The translations under genes were made by a program, and so were the position numbers. 57,731 nucleotides of DNA from Saprospiraceae bacterium (lineage in GTDB: Bacteria > Bacteroidota > Bacteroidia > Chitinophagales > Saprospiraceae). The notes under the pieces were generated by a model. The model was not told where the DNA came from, searched no databases, and saw nothing but the letters and a program-made list of their open reading frames with translations. Shown here one piece after another: positions 34,530 to 43,503 of the stretch (positions are counted from its first letter, which is position 1; each line of letters starts with the position of its first letter). The stretch is taken from NCBI GenBank assembly GCA_022844565.1, contig JALHLK010000031.1:1-57731 (forward strand), in the 5' to 3' direction.

Positions 34530-36155
34530 CTACTTCCCTCTTTCCAATCCCAATATAAATTTATTACTCTTTTCATGCACTCGCTGCTTTTTACCCTCAT
34601 CCCACTTATCAAATGTCCTGACCAACATTCCTAACCTTGGATTTTTTAAGAAAAAAGCGCGGTGATTGTCCATAAAGCTCCAAAATAAAGCATCCCAAAC
34701 TTCTTCCCAATCACCTTTGGGATAATCACTCATTTTCATCAAATAGTTGCTACCACTGATGTATGGCTTGGTAGACATGAGGCCTCCGTCTGCAAATTGG
34801 CTCATGCCGTATACATTGGGTACCATTACCCAGTCATATGCATCGATAAACATTTCCATAAACCATCGGTACACTTCGTCAGGATCAAATTCGCAAAGCA
34901 ACATAAAATTTCCCAAGACCATCAGACGCTCTATATGATGACAATATCCTGTTTTTAATATCTTCTTGATCGTTTTATCTATGGGTAGGATTCCTGTGGA
35001 CCCGTCGTAGAAACTAGGTGGAATTTTTCGCTTAAAACCCCAGAAGTTTTTGGTGCGTTCCTCTCGACCTTTGGTAACATATACTCCTCTAATGAACTCT
35101 CTCCATCCAACAATCTGACGCGTGAAACCTTCCAAAGAATTGATGGGAATATCATTTTTTAAGCTGTCATCTATCGTTTTTGCTATAATTTGAGCAGGGA
35201 TAAGCAAACCAACATTGAGCAAAGGTGTGAGTAAACTATGGTTGAGCAGTGCTTCTTTATAGACAATGGCATCTTCATATTCTCCAAACTCTTCCATCCT
35301 TTTTTGTAAAAACTGGTCAAGCCATAATTCACTTGATTCATGTGTTACTGGATAATTAAGCGGACCATCTAGGGCACCAAAATTGTTCATAAAGTGAAGA
35401 TTGGTATAAGTTAAAGCTTCTTTATGATACATATTAGTTTTGGGATACTCAATGGCTAATATGGCTTTTCCTTTGGGGTATTTCTTACGATTTTCTGTAT
35501 CAAAAGTCCATTTACCTCCTAGAGGCTCTCCTATTGAAGTCATTAAGATATTCCTGCTGATTCTTTCTTGTTTGTAAAATTCTGTTTGAAAAAACTTCTT
35601 CTTTTCCGGCTTAAAAAAGTGCTTCAAATCTTTGGTTGTATTGAGAAACATCGGTGTGTCTAACACTTGCAAGGTGATTTTACAATCATCACAAGCTTTT
35701 ATAATCCTTTGATTCAAATAGTCATCTATAGGGTCGATAATGCTTATGTCCTTGATGTTTTTTGAGTGTAACTCTTTGATCAACGTTCTTATATCAGATA
35801 ATTTGGAAGTTGACTCGATATATACTACTTCACAACCCTTCTGTTGTAAGAAATTTTCATAGTACTTCATAGTAGCTCGATGAAAGGCTATTTTCTGTTT
35901 ATGAAATTGATATTGATTGAAAAATAAGTACTCTTCCACAAGGTAAAAAGGCCCTTCATGATCGAATAGTGGACTATTTTTAAATAATTGGTGTGGAAAT
36001 ACTATTTTAGCTTTTGCATCCTTATTATTTTTAGTTCTCCTACATTTTTCACTACAATATTTTACTTCGTCCCAGTTTTTTTCCCACTTTTTACGCCATA
36101 CAAATGGGAGATGACAGACGATACAAATTTTCTGAGGGAGGTCACTTTTTTTCAT
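34530..36155 (-). CDS. Cryptochrome/photolyase of the FeS-BCP-like type with N-terminal DUF2256 domain
   Basis: A 541-residue protein from the ATG at 36155. Residues about 5-40 form a DUF2256 zinc-finger-like domain with C-x-x-C-x(n)-Y-C-x-x-C, usually encoded by a separate small gene. The remainder is a PhrB/CryB-like photolyase-cryptochrome: the I-V-F-P-H-Q-L-F start, the [12 protein letters not shown] block, and the [13 protein letters not shown] segment. The loop that in PhrB proteins supplies three cysteines to a [4Fe-4S] cluster, between M-S-D-Y and the A-L-F-W helix, is replaced by a cysteine-free stretch. It probably repairs (6-4) photoproducts or senses light, with FAD bound. The start avoids 17 extra residues encoded upstream. 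Confidence 0.88.
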   Translation of the reverse strand: MKKSDLPQKICIVCHLPFVWRKKWEKNWDEVKYCSEKCRRTKNNKDAKAKIVFPHQLFKNSPLFDHEGPFYLVEEYLFFNQYQFHKQKIAFHRATMKYYENFLQQKGCEVVYIESTSKLSDIRTLIKELHSKNIKDISIIDPIDDYLNQRIIKACDDCKITLQVLDTPMFLNTTKDLKHFFKPEKKKFFQTEFYKQERISRNILMTSIGEPLGGKWTFDTENRKKYPKGKAILAIEYPKTNMYHKEALTYTNLHFMNNFGALDGPLNYPVTHESSELWLDQFLQKRMEEFGEYEDAIVYKEALLNHSLLTPLLNVGLLIPAQIIAKTIDDSLKNDIPINSLEGFTRQIVGWREFIRGVYVTKGREERTKNFWGFKRKIPPSFYDGSTGILPIDKTIKKILKTGYCHHIERLMVLGNFMLLCEFDPDEVYRWFMEMFIDAYDWVMVPNVYGMSQFADGGLMSTKPYISGSNYLMKMSDYPKGDWEEVWDALFWSFMDNHRAFFLKNPRLGMLVRTFDKWDEGKKQRVHEKSNKFILGLERGK

Positions 36156-36443
36156 AAAACTTTTTATTCGGTTTTGAATTATATGGCAGACCATCCATAT
36201 CCGCAAGATAGAGTGGTTCGTGATCTTGGGTGCGTATGTCGCGTTTGATCCAGACGATGTTGATTTGATCTATTTCCAACTTTGGTGTTGATCGGATTTA
36301 CGAAAGTTATCTTTGTTGGTGAAAGAACATCGATAAAATATTTTTGTTTATGGGGTTAGTAAAAACTGTGTGAGTTTATAAAAATCTCAATTCTTAAAAA
36401 GGGCAATAAGAAAAATGATGGAATGAGGGGAACTCTAATATTG

Positions 36444-36710
36444 TTAATCGTAATGGTGACTACATTTTACTATCTGGATCTCGTCCTTCTGAAATCTATA
36501 AATGAGTCTATGTTCAACATCAATTCTTCTAGTCCAAAATCCTGTATATTTATGTTTCAATGGTTCGGGCTTGCCTATTCCTTCAAATAGATTTCTAGAA
36601 ATATCCTTAAACAATTCATTAATTCTATTGACTTTTTTCTTATCCATTTTTTGCCAATACAAATAATCATTCCAAGACTCATCCACAAATACATATTTGA
36701 TATTAGTCAA
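36444..36710 (-). CDS. yoeB: YoeB-family mRNA interferase toxin
   Basis: An 88-residue protein with the complete YoeB set: Glu49 in G-K-P-E-P-L-K, Arg68 in E-H-R-L-I-Y-R, and His86 with Tyr87 at the C-terminal end (S-H-H-Y-D). There is no in-frame ATG; the start is TTG at 36710, which is close after the antitoxin end (TAA at 36715-36717). YoeB cleaves mRNA at the ribosomal A site during translation and is normally held back by YefM. In this locus the antitoxin reading frame is broken, as described for the neighbour. Confidence 0.92.
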   Translation of the reverse strand: MTNIKYVFVDESWNDYLYWQKMDKKKVNRINELFKDISRNLFEGIGKPEPLKHKYTGFWTRRIDVEHRLIYRFQKDEIQIVKCSHHYD

Positions 36711-36714
36711 TTAA

Positions 36715-36953
36715 TTATTTAGAAAAAGAATTTCCTCTTTTCAATTTTTCAATTGCCGTATCAAGAGGTTTTTCGTTAGAACGTGAGATAATTCATAATT
36801 TGTAGCCATTAATGAATTGGATTGCTCAAGAGAAATAACTACCACTCCAGAATCTTTGCCTCGATTAATGATTATGGTATCAAAATTCCCAGCTACTTTA
36901 TCAAGATAAGATTTGATGTCTTTTCTAAAATCAGAAATATTTGTAACTACCAT
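36715..36953 (-). pseudogene. yefM: YefM-type antitoxin gene with a frameshift
   Basis: The ORF from 36953 starts with a typical Phd/YefM DNA-binding fold (V-T-N-I-S-D-F-R-K-D-I-K-S-Y-L-D-K-V, then the S-L-M-A-T-N-Y-E-L motif). After that it drifts into an unrelated 16-codon end and stops at 36741. In another frame the same DNA continues as S-R-S-N-E-K-P-L-D-T-A-I-E-K-L-K-R-G-N-S, the expected toxin-binding tail, and stops at 36715-36717, four bases before the toxin start. One missing base near 36780 explains this. It may be a sequencing or assembly error or a real mutation. Confidence 0.78.
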
Positions 36954-37266
36954 TGTTTTTTTTACAAATTCATGTACAATATTTCGTAAAATGAGTTTGT
37001 ATTTAATTTTTTAGTAATTATATTTTCATAATAATTTTTAGTCATTTTTATTACACTATTGGTTTTTAAATCAATAGAGCCAAAAGTGCTAAAAAATATG
37101 AATTTTGGCTCAAACGATCTGGGCTATTAGCCTTGAGCCTTTAGCTATTTGGTTAAAAAATTGATCTACCTTTAAAAATTAATATAAAAAGCACCAAAAA
37201 GAAAACATTTACCTTTGTATTTCAATTATACTTGTTAAATATGAATTATTGACATAACTTTGTATC
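36954..37266. other. Intergenic region between the TA locus and the CPMC gene
   Basis: AT-rich DNA of 313 bases without an ORF. It holds two -7 boxes on the plus strand, TACCTTTG (37210-37217) and TAACTTTG (37255-37262). No hairpin or repeat was recognised. Confidence 0.5.
37232..37262 (+). promoter_or_regulatory. Canonical promoter very close to the CPMC gene start
   Basis: TTG at 37232-37234 is followed by 20 bases and then TAACTTTG (37255-37262), four bases before the ATG at 37267. Transcription would begin at or next to the ATG, so the mRNA may be leaderless. The other box (37210-37217) would give a leader of about 45 bases. Confidence 0.5.
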
Positions 37267-37521
37267 ATGAAAATAAAGTCATCAACTCTTAGATTAGTCA
37301 CAACGCTTACTTTTATTCTATTTGCAGTAATAGTGATTGACGCACAATGTCCTATGTGTAGGATGTCTGCTGAAAGTAATCTAAAGGCAGGTGGTACGGA
37401 AGGTAAAGCACTGAATTCTGGTATTCTTTATTTGCTTTCTCTTCCTTACCTAGCGATTTCTGTGATAGGATATATTTGGTTTAAAAATCGCAAGAAGTTA
37501 GAAAATAATCAAGAGGGTTAG
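37267..37521 (+). CDS. Small CPMC membrane protein
   Basis: An 84-residue protein with a signal-anchor or signal peptide (residues about 8-25, ending D-A-Q), then C-P-M-C-R-M-S-A-E-S, and a second hydrophobic segment (about residues 51-72) before a basic end. A related small Bacteroidota membrane family has a similar C-x-M-C-x-x-x-x-E element after the signal, and its function is unknown. The C-x-x-C could bind metal or a redox partner. It is separate from its neighbours. A TAnnTTTG box 4 bases before the ATG may give a leaderless mRNA. Confidence 0.75.
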   Translation: MKIKSSTLRLVTTLTFILFAVIVIDAQCPMCRMSAESNLKAGGTEGKALNSGILYLLSLPYLAISVIGYIWFKNRKKLENNQEG

Positions 37522-37874
37522 GCCTTTTGAAATTAGTCTTATTTATTAAATGATCTAATTATTATTTCGATTGATCAGGTTTGTATTGATGTAAAATATC
37601 TAATTGATTTATCATCACATTTGTAATATTATTAAGGGGTAAAATATTAATCCTATAATCAGTGCTATTGGATTATATATCTCTTAGGCAAAATCAAATT
37701 GCAATAATGTGTTCGTCTGATGTAAATTGAAAGCTGGATAAATTCTTCCAAAAGTTGTTATCAAATTATCATTTTTTTATTTTTATTTAGAAATAATCCA
37801 AATAAAAATACCGCTCAAATTATTTTTTATTTTACTTTTGTCTCATTATTTTAAATTAGTCTAAATAAGAAGAG
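37522..37874. other. Upstream region of the redox cluster, with iron-box-like palindromes
   Basis: No ORF is seen. At 37779-37809 a 10-bp perfect inverted repeat (ATTTTTATTT and AAATAAAAAT) lies next to TTTAGAAATAATCCAAATAA. At 37850-37865 is TTTAAATTAGTCTAAA, symmetric in 12 of 16 positions. The -7 box TACTTTTG (37833-37840) lies between the two. The pattern is compatible with Fur or DtxR-type iron boxes. Confidence 0.5.
37833..37865 (+). promoter_or_regulatory. Promoter box and downstream iron-box-like operator
   Basis: TACTTTTG at 37833-37840 would start transcription near 37845, leaving about 30 bases of leader. The palindromic TTTAAATTAGTCTAAA (37850-37865) sits over the first transcribed bases, where a repressor would block RNA polymerase. 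The identity of the regulator is inferred only from shape. Confidence 0.4.
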
Positions 37875-39356
37875 ATGATCAAAAAAGTGTTTTCTATAAT
37901 TTTTGTAAGTTATTTAATGAGTAACTGTCTTAGTGGTCAAAACTTTTTCCATAACCGAGAATTTTGGGCTACTAAACCTTCTATTGAAGTCGTACAACAA
38001 AAAATTGCGGAAGGGCACAACATTTTAGAAATGGGACCTGGAGAAAAAGACGGACCTTTACTCGCCATCATGGCAGATTGTAGCTATGAAACGATCAAAT
38101 ACATTTTTGACTTGCCAGGTATCGATGTAAACAAAATAGTATATCATTCGAATAATTACATTATGTGGGCAGCAGCAAAAGGTAATCTTCAGGTAATGAA
38201 TTTGCTCTTAACTAAAGGTTCAAGAACAGACATCATCAATAGTAAAAAACAATCTTTATTGATGCATGCTGCTTTGAGTGGCAAAGCAGATAGAGAGCTG
38301 TATGATTTTTGCATTAAAAATGGTGGTAATATAACATCAGATAAAGAAGAGAATGGTAAAAATGTTCTTCTCACAGCGATTGCATATTTAAAAGATTTGA
38401 GCATCCTTCAATATTTTCTAGAGAAAGGATTATCATTAAAGGATGTTGATTCTCAAGGAAACGGTTTATTTAATTATGCGGTTCAATCTGGTAATTTATC
38501 AAACTTACAGCAATTAGTTGGTATGGGGGTTAAACCTATTCCTAATAAAAATGGAGAAACACCATTTGCTTTTGTGGGAAAGGGTAGAGGTGGAAAAGTA
38601 ACAATAGAAATGCTACAATATTTAAAAAGTCTCACTATTGATTCGAAATCCTCTGATTCCAATGGTCAAAATTTAGCCCATACTGTAGCTAGATTGGGTT
38701 TAGAAGGGGATTTTCTAACATTTTTAGACCAAAATGGTGTTGAGAAAACCCAATTGGATCATGAAGGTAATTCTCCTTTGTTATTAAATGCTGCTCGTGG
38801 AAGTGCTAACCAAATTCAATATTGGGCAAAATATGCCAACATAAATGCTAAAAACAAAAAAGGACAATCTGCTCTTCATCAAGCCATCGGGTTTAATACA
38901 CCTGAAGCAGTTAAACAATTGATCAGCTTAGGTGCTAAGGTAAATATTATGGATGGAGAAGGTAATAATTTGTATTCAACGTTGGTCAATGAATATAGAA
39001 GTGGAAAGGCAAGTATAGAAAGATTTAACGATATTGTAAATGAATTAAATCAAGCGGGCTTATCAATCCAAAAAGATGGCCAGTTACTCCATCTCGCTTT
39101 AAGTAAAAACGACCAAGCTTTGATCGAAAAACTTTTGGCAATGGGAGAAGATATCAATGCAAAGGATAAAGAAGGGTATACTGTTTTACATTATGCAGCC
39201 ATGAGAGCTAAAGATTTGGACATGGTTAAATTCTTAATCAGTAAAGGAGCAAATCCTAAATTAAAGACTGAACTAGACGAATCTTTAGAAGATTTAATAA
39301 AAGAAAACGAATCTTTAGCCACAAAAAAATTGACATTAGAAAACATCAATAGATAG
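37875..39356 (+). CDS. Secreted ankyrin-repeat protein
   Basis: A 493-residue protein with a signal peptide (residues about 1-21, L-S-G-Q). It is followed by at least ten ankyrin repeats, for example D-K-E-G-Y-T-V-L-H-Y-A-A-M-R-A near residue 433 and K-K-G-Q-S-A-L-H-Q-A-I near 335. Repeats in the middle are diverged. The last repeat is followed by a short acidic helix. It precedes a DUF2271 gene and a PepSY-flavoprotein gene with gaps of 63 and 172 bases. Ankyrin proteins with signals appear in iron and redox clusters of Bacteroidota. The partner is probably one of the next two proteins. Confidence 0.88.
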   Translation: MIKKVFSIIFVSYLMSNCLSGQNFFHNREFWATKPSIEVVQQKIAEGHNILEMGPGEKDGPLLAIMADCSYETIKYIFDLPGIDVNKIVYHSNNYIMWAAAKGNLQVMNLLLTKGSRTDIINSKKQSLLMHAALSGKADRELYDFCIKNGGNITSDKEENGKNVLLTAIAYLKDLSILQYFLEKGLSLKDVDSQGNGLFNYAVQSGNLSNLQQLVGMGVKPIPNKNGETPFAFVGKGRGGKVTIEMLQYLKSLTIDSKSSDSNGQNLAHTVARLGLEGDFLTFLDQNGVEKTQLDHEGNSPLLLNAARGSANQIQYWAKYANINAKNKKGQSALHQAIGFNTPEAVKQLISLGAKVNIMDGEGNNLYSTLVNEYRSGKASIERFNDIVNELNQAGLSIQKDGQLLHLALSKNDQALIEKLLAMGEDINAKDKEGYTVLHYAAMRAKDLDMVKFLISKGANPKLKTELDESLEDLIKENESLATKKLTLENINR

Positions 39357-39419
39357 TTTATTTAAACCTTTATTACCAACCTAATTGTTAAACAATATTA
39401 TATAATTATTTTTTTTAAT

Positions 39420-39923
39420 ATGATAAAAAAAGTATTTCCCACTTTCACCATTTTGCTGTGCATTATCTTCATTGGTACCACAATGAGTTTTACCAAACCG
39501 TCTACTAAGGTTAATTTAAAATGTTTAGTACAATTGACTAATTACACAGGTGAAGGCGCCTATGTAGTTGTCTCGTTAGTTGATTCAAAAGGAAAGTACA
39601 TCAAAACGCTCCAAGTCTTTGGCAAAGAAAAGCGTTGGTGGGATGATCTTACCTCCTGGTACAAACATCTGACCACTTCAAAAGAAAATGTGGATGGAAT
39701 ATCAGGAGCCTCCATAACTGCAGGTGACCGTAAAATATTTAACCTTTCCCTAGAAGATACATACTTCAATGCCAATTACAAACTAAGATTTGAAACAGCC
39801 GTTGAAAATCAAGATTATAAAGAAAAAGATGCCGAAGTAGACCTCACAGACAGCAATATTGGTAAAAATGTAAACGGAATAAAATACGTGAGATATGTTA
39901 AATTGATTAAATCGAGTGTTTAA
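39420..39923 (+). CDS. DUF2271 protein with an ApbE flavinylation motif
   Basis: A 167-residue exported protein (hydrophobic segment about residues 8-24). The DUF2271 body carries D92-G-I-S-G-A-S98, an exact match to the ApbE flavin-transferase target Asp-x-x-(Ser/Thr)-Gly-Ala-(Ser/Thr). FMN would be attached to Ser98 on the periplasmic side, near a W-W-D-D-L-T-S-W segment that is typical of the family. The next gene encodes a flavin-dependent membrane reductase, so this protein is the likely electron acceptor. No apbE gene lies in the window. The match to motif and context is seen; flavinylation itself is inferred. Confidence 0.87.
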   Translation: MIKKVFPTFTILLCIIFIGTTMSFTKPSTKVNLKCLVQLTNYTGEGAYVVVSLVDSKGKYIKTLQVFGKEKRWWDDLTSWYKHLTTSKENVDGISGASITAGDRKIFNLSLEDTYFNANYKLRFETAVENQDYKEKDAEVDLTDSNIGKNVNGIKYVRYVKLIKSSV

Positions 39924-39994
39924 ATGCTTGAATGCGAGAATGCATGAATGCATGAATGCTTGAATGAAAGAATGATTGAATGCAACAATGATTG
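39923..39994. repeat. Nine-unit octamer tandem repeat
   Basis: Nine 8-bp units in a row from 39923 to 39994 with consensus AATGCWTG. Units range from AATGCTTG and AATGCATG to the diverged AATGAAAG and AATGCAAC. The phase is kept without an indel. The array begins at the last base of the DUF2271 stop codon and lies in the gap before the reductase gene. Confidence 0.85.
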
Positions 39995-40095
39995 AATTTT
40001 AAAAAGGGACTAAACTAAAACAATCCTATTCGTCACTTTTGGGTAGAGCTGAAACGAAAAGTTTACAAAACGTATTTAAAACAACAAACTAATCA

Positions 40096-42219
40096 ATGAT
40101 TACTAGCCTTTGGAGAAATATTCACGTGGTATCAACATGGGTCACTGGTGTTTTTATCCTACTGGCATCATTGACAGGTATAATTTTGGCTATTGAGCCG
40201 ATGTTGCTCAATGCATATTCGGTCTCGGGTCAAATTGCTGAAGATGATACACTCCAAAAGTTTAAAGAAAGACTTAAGGAAAATTTTCTAGAGATTTATG
40301 CTATAGAAATTGATGCTTACTCCAACATCAAAGTGGAAGGCATTAACGAGTCAGAACAAAACGAAGTTTATGTTAAGGCCTCAAACGGTCAAATGGTTAA
40401 CCCACCAAAAAAACTGGGAGCAATTTTTGAATTTAGTAGAGATCTACATCGCTCGCTTTTCTTAAAAACTCCCGGAAGAATATTAATGGGAATAGCTTCT
40501 TTTGGGCTTATTTTATTGATCATCTCTGGAATAAATTTACAAATCAAACGTGCTGGAGGTTGGAAAAATATCTTGAAAATCACCAAGATGATTGACTTCA
40601 ATAGAGATGCTCACGCTTTATTGAGTAAAATCTTATTGATCCCTATCTTAATCATTGCCATTTCAGCTTTTGCACTATCCGTTTTAAGATTTTTGCCTGA
40701 AAGTAAGGATTCAAACCAATTAATTTATGATCAAAACACAAACAAAAATACACAGCCTATCTTGTTGAAAGATGTAAAGAAAGTTACATTTGCGATTGAT
40801 CAAAACGAGATGACCAAAGTCGAATTACATGATTTTGAATTGTATTTGGACAGCGAAGATAAGATTCAAAAACTTTCACAACTTCCAATAAGAAAAAAAT
40901 TACTCAATCTAAATTTCTTTTTACACACTGGAGAAGGTACCAATTATTGGGCTATAGTCCTATTGATAGCTGCTTTTGTCATGGTTTTTTTGGCAGTTAC
41001 TGGTTTTGTAATGTTGATTGCCAAATACAAAATGAAAACATTAGGTCGTCATCTAAAGCAAGATAATTTGACTTCAGAAAAAATCATTTTAGTAGGCTCA
41101 GAAACTGGGAATACTTGGCGATTTGCCCATGCTCTACAGCAAGCTTATAAAAACCTCAATGAACCTATTCAAGTACTATCGCTTGACCAACTCACTACAT
41201 TACAAGGCAATAAAACCATATTCATCCTCACATCAACCTATGGTGACGGTGATGCACCTGAAAATGCAAAAAACACCTTAAATACAATTTCAGACAAATT
41301 CCACCATGCGCAACAAGTCAACTTCGCAATCTTGGGTTTTGGTTCTCGTGCATATCCAGAGTTTTGTGCTTTTGCAGAAGCCATTAGGAAAAAAATCATT
41401 GAAATACCCAATACTTTTGAAGTTGTACCCTATGCTACTGTTGATAACCTATCAGTCTACGAATACTTAGAATGGATCAAGTCGGTCAATACCCATTTGA
41501 ATGAGCATCTTGTCATCAATACCGAAGAATTAAAACCCCAACGAAAGAAAAATCTTGACACTTTTACGATAAAAGAAAGAAGACAAGAAGGAGAAACCTT
41601 TATCATCACCATCGTTCACCAATGTTTTGTTTGGATCAATTCGGGTGATCTTATTGGTATTTATCCACCCGATAGCAATCTTGAGCGTTACTATTCCATT
41701 GCTGTAATGGGTAAAAACAAATTGGTGTTAGTCATCAAAAAGACAGGAATATGTTCTAATTACTTGGGCGATTTGGGTATTGGCGACACCTTTCAAGGCT
41801 ATATCAGACAAAATGCTCACTTCTACATGCCTCAAACGGATGCAAAAGTAATGTTGATATCCAATGGTACTGGTATTGCACCATTCCTTGGTATGATTCA
41901 AAATGCAAAAAACGCATCACTGTATTGGGGTGGCAGATATGTTAATGATTTTGAATTATTCAAACCCTACCTATCCGAAGCCAACGTTGCAACTGCTTTC
42001 TCAAAAGAAGAAAACAACGCTTACATCCAAGACACCGTTTCTAAAAATGAAGCTGAGTTAGTAGCCACCATCCAATCAGGTGGTACCATCATGATATGCG
42101 GGTCAATTACCATGATGAAAGGTGTCATGATGGTGATAGAAAATACCATTGAAAAGCATGACTTGCAAAGTGTGGAGCAATTGAAGGAAGATGGTAAAAT
42201 ACTTATGGATTGTTATTGA
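40096..42219 (+). CDS. PepSY-domain membrane flavodoxin/FNR reductase
   Basis: A 707-residue protein with four hydrophobic helices (about residues 10-35, 131-150, 174-200 and 282-310) and PepSY_TM-like soluble parts between them. A flavodoxin domain follows (residues about 330-475, G-S-E-T-G-N-T FMN loop and S-T-Y-G-D-G-D-A-P). The last is a FAD/NADPH-binding reductase domain (about 490-707, R-Y-Y-S-I for FAD, I-S-N-G-T-G-I-A-P-F-L-G and a C-terminal M-I-C-G-S). It passes electrons from NAD(P)H across the membrane. The DUF2271 protein with its FMN motif is the natural acceptor. It may reduce ferric siderophores or other periplasmic substrates. Confidence 0.92.
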   Translation: MITSLWRNIHVVSTWVTGVFILLASLTGIILAIEPMLLNAYSVSGQIAEDDTLQKFKERLKENFLEIYAIEIDAYSNIKVEGINESEQNEVYVKASNGQMVNPPKKLGAIFEFSRDLHRSLFLKTPGRILMGIASFGLILLIISGINLQIKRAGGWKNILKITKMIDFNRDAHALLSKILLIPILIIAISAFALSVLRFLPESKDSNQLIYDQNTNKNTQPILLKDVKKVTFAIDQNEMTKVELHDFELYLDSEDKIQKLSQLPIRKKLLNLNFFLHTGEGTNYWAIVLLIAAFVMVFLAVTGFVMLIAKYKMKTLGRHLKQDNLTSEKIILVGSETGNTWRFAHALQQAYKNLNEPIQVLSLDQLTTLQGNKTIFILTSTYGDGDAPENAKNTLNTISDKFHHAQQVNFAILGFGSRAYPEFCAFAEAIRKKIIEIPNTFEVVPYATVDNLSVYEYLEWIKSVNTHLNEHLVINTEELKPQRKKNLDTFTIKERRQEGETFIITIVHQCFVWINSGDLIGIYPPDSNLERYYSIAVMGKNKLVLVIKKTGICSNYLGDLGIGDTFQGYIRQNAHFYMPQTDAKVMLISNGTGIAPFLGMIQNAKNASLYWGGRYVNDFELFKPYLSEANVATAFSKEENNAYIQDTVSKNEAELVATIQSGGTIMICGSITMMKGVMMVIENTIEKHDLQSVEQLKEDGKILMDCY

Positions 42220-42376
42220 GATGGGAAATAGTATTTGAAAACTGATTAATGACGGTTTTACAGAGGAATTTATAATATAAAGGATGATCTGTTAATAAAA
42301 TAGAAACTCAAATTGAAAATTACCCAGACAAAGATCATTAGAAAAGTAAAACAATCGAAACTATCTGATAAAATAA

Positions 42377-42406
42377 TTGTATCTACTCCGAATCAACTTA
42401 TCTTTG
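42377..42406 (+). promoter_or_regulatory. Canonical Bacteroidota promoter of manC
   Basis: TTG (42377-42379), 19 bases, and TATCTTTG (42399-42406) match the -33 and -7 consensus with the right spacing. Transcription would begin near 42411, about 17 bases before the ATG at 42428. Confidence 0.65.
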
Positions 42407-42427
42407 CAATAAAATAAGCACTTTAAC

Positions 42428-43498
42428 ATGTCCGAATTTAACAAAAACTACTACGTAACCATCATGGCAGGTGGTGTGGGTTCAAGATTTTGGCCTTCAA
42501 GTACAGAGCAAAAACCTAAACAATTTCTCGATATCCTCGGGGTAGGTAAATCATTATTAAGAATGACATTCGAGCGATTCCTTAGCATCGTACCCGCTGA
42601 CCACATTCTTATCGTAACCAACAAGATATATGCCGATATTGTCAAAAGTGAACTTCCAGAAATTCCTACCGAGAATATATTATGCGAGCCAAGTCGAAAT
42701 AATACTGCACCATGTGTAGCTTACACAGCGCTTAGATTGCTTTCAAAAAATAAAGATGCTGTATTTGTTACAGCTCCCTCAGATCACGTTATTTTAAAGG
42801 AAGAGACTTTTTTAAATCATATAAAAGTGGCATTGAATATGGTAGAAAAAGAAAATTGTATCACTACTTTGGGTATAAAGCCGACAAGACCTGACACAGG
42901 CTACGGATATATACACGTAGAGGATGAAGTAATCATAGGTAAAAGTCAAAAAGTACTTGAATTCAAAGAAAAGCCAAAGTTGGATGTTGCTGAGATCTAT
43001 CTAGAAAGTGGCAAATACTTATGGAATGCGGGTATTTTTATATGGAAGGCAAGCGATTTAATTCAATCTTTTGATAAATATGCACCTGATATTATTTCCA
43101 TTTTGAGTCAAGATATCACAAAATTTGGAACTACAGAAGAACAAGCCTATATAGATAACGTATACCCAAAAACTCCTAATATAAGTGTAGATTATGCCAT
43201 TCTTGAAAACTCTGACAAAGTACTGACCATACCTGTAGACATTGGCTGGAGTGATCTAGGTACTTGGAACAGTCTGCATGATTATCTTGACAAAGATGAA
43301 AATAACACCGTAACTATTGGAAGCAATACCCTTCTTATTGACACAGAAAACTCTATCATTCGGTCAGATAGTAACAAAACGGTTGTCATCAAAGGGCTCA
43401 AAAATTACATCGTTGTTGATGAAGCAGATGCTTTATTAATTTACCCAAAAAGTGATGAACAGGAGATCAAGAATGTAGTCAATTCATTGCAGAAATAA
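42428..43498 (+). CDS. manC: Mannose-1-phosphate guanylyltransferase
   Basis: A 356-residue NTP transferase with the nucleotide-binding start M-A-G-G-V-G-S-R-F-W-P, the lysine pair in E-Q-K-P-K-Q-F, a P-D-T-G-Y-G-Y-I segment and F-x-E-K-P (F-K-E-K-P). The later N-A-G-I-F-I-W and D-I-G-W-S-D-L-G-T-W motifs are those of GDP-mannose pyrophosphorylase. The protein lacks the C-terminal phosphomannose isomerase cupin of longer ManC/AlgA proteins. It makes GDP-mannose from Man-1-P and GTP for polysaccharides or fucose. The following small membrane gene starts 5 bases after its stop. Confidence 0.95.
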   Translation: MSEFNKNYYVTIMAGGVGSRFWPSSTEQKPKQFLDILGVGKSLLRMTFERFLSIVPADHILIVTNKIYADIVKSELPEIPTENILCEPSRNNTAPCVAYTALRLLSKNKDAVFVTAPSDHVILKEETFLNHIKVALNMVEKENCITTLGIKPTRPDTGYGYIHVEDEVIIGKSQKVLEFKEKPKLDVAEIYLESGKYLWNAGIFIWKASDLIQSFDKYAPDIISILSQDITKFGTTEEQAYIDNVYPKTPNISVDYAILENSDKVLTIPVDIGWSDLGTWNSLHDYLDKDENNTVTIGSNTLLIDTENSIIRSDSNKTVVIKGLKNYIVVDEADALLIYPKSDEQEIKNVVNSLQK

Positions 43499-43503
43499 GA
43501 ACA

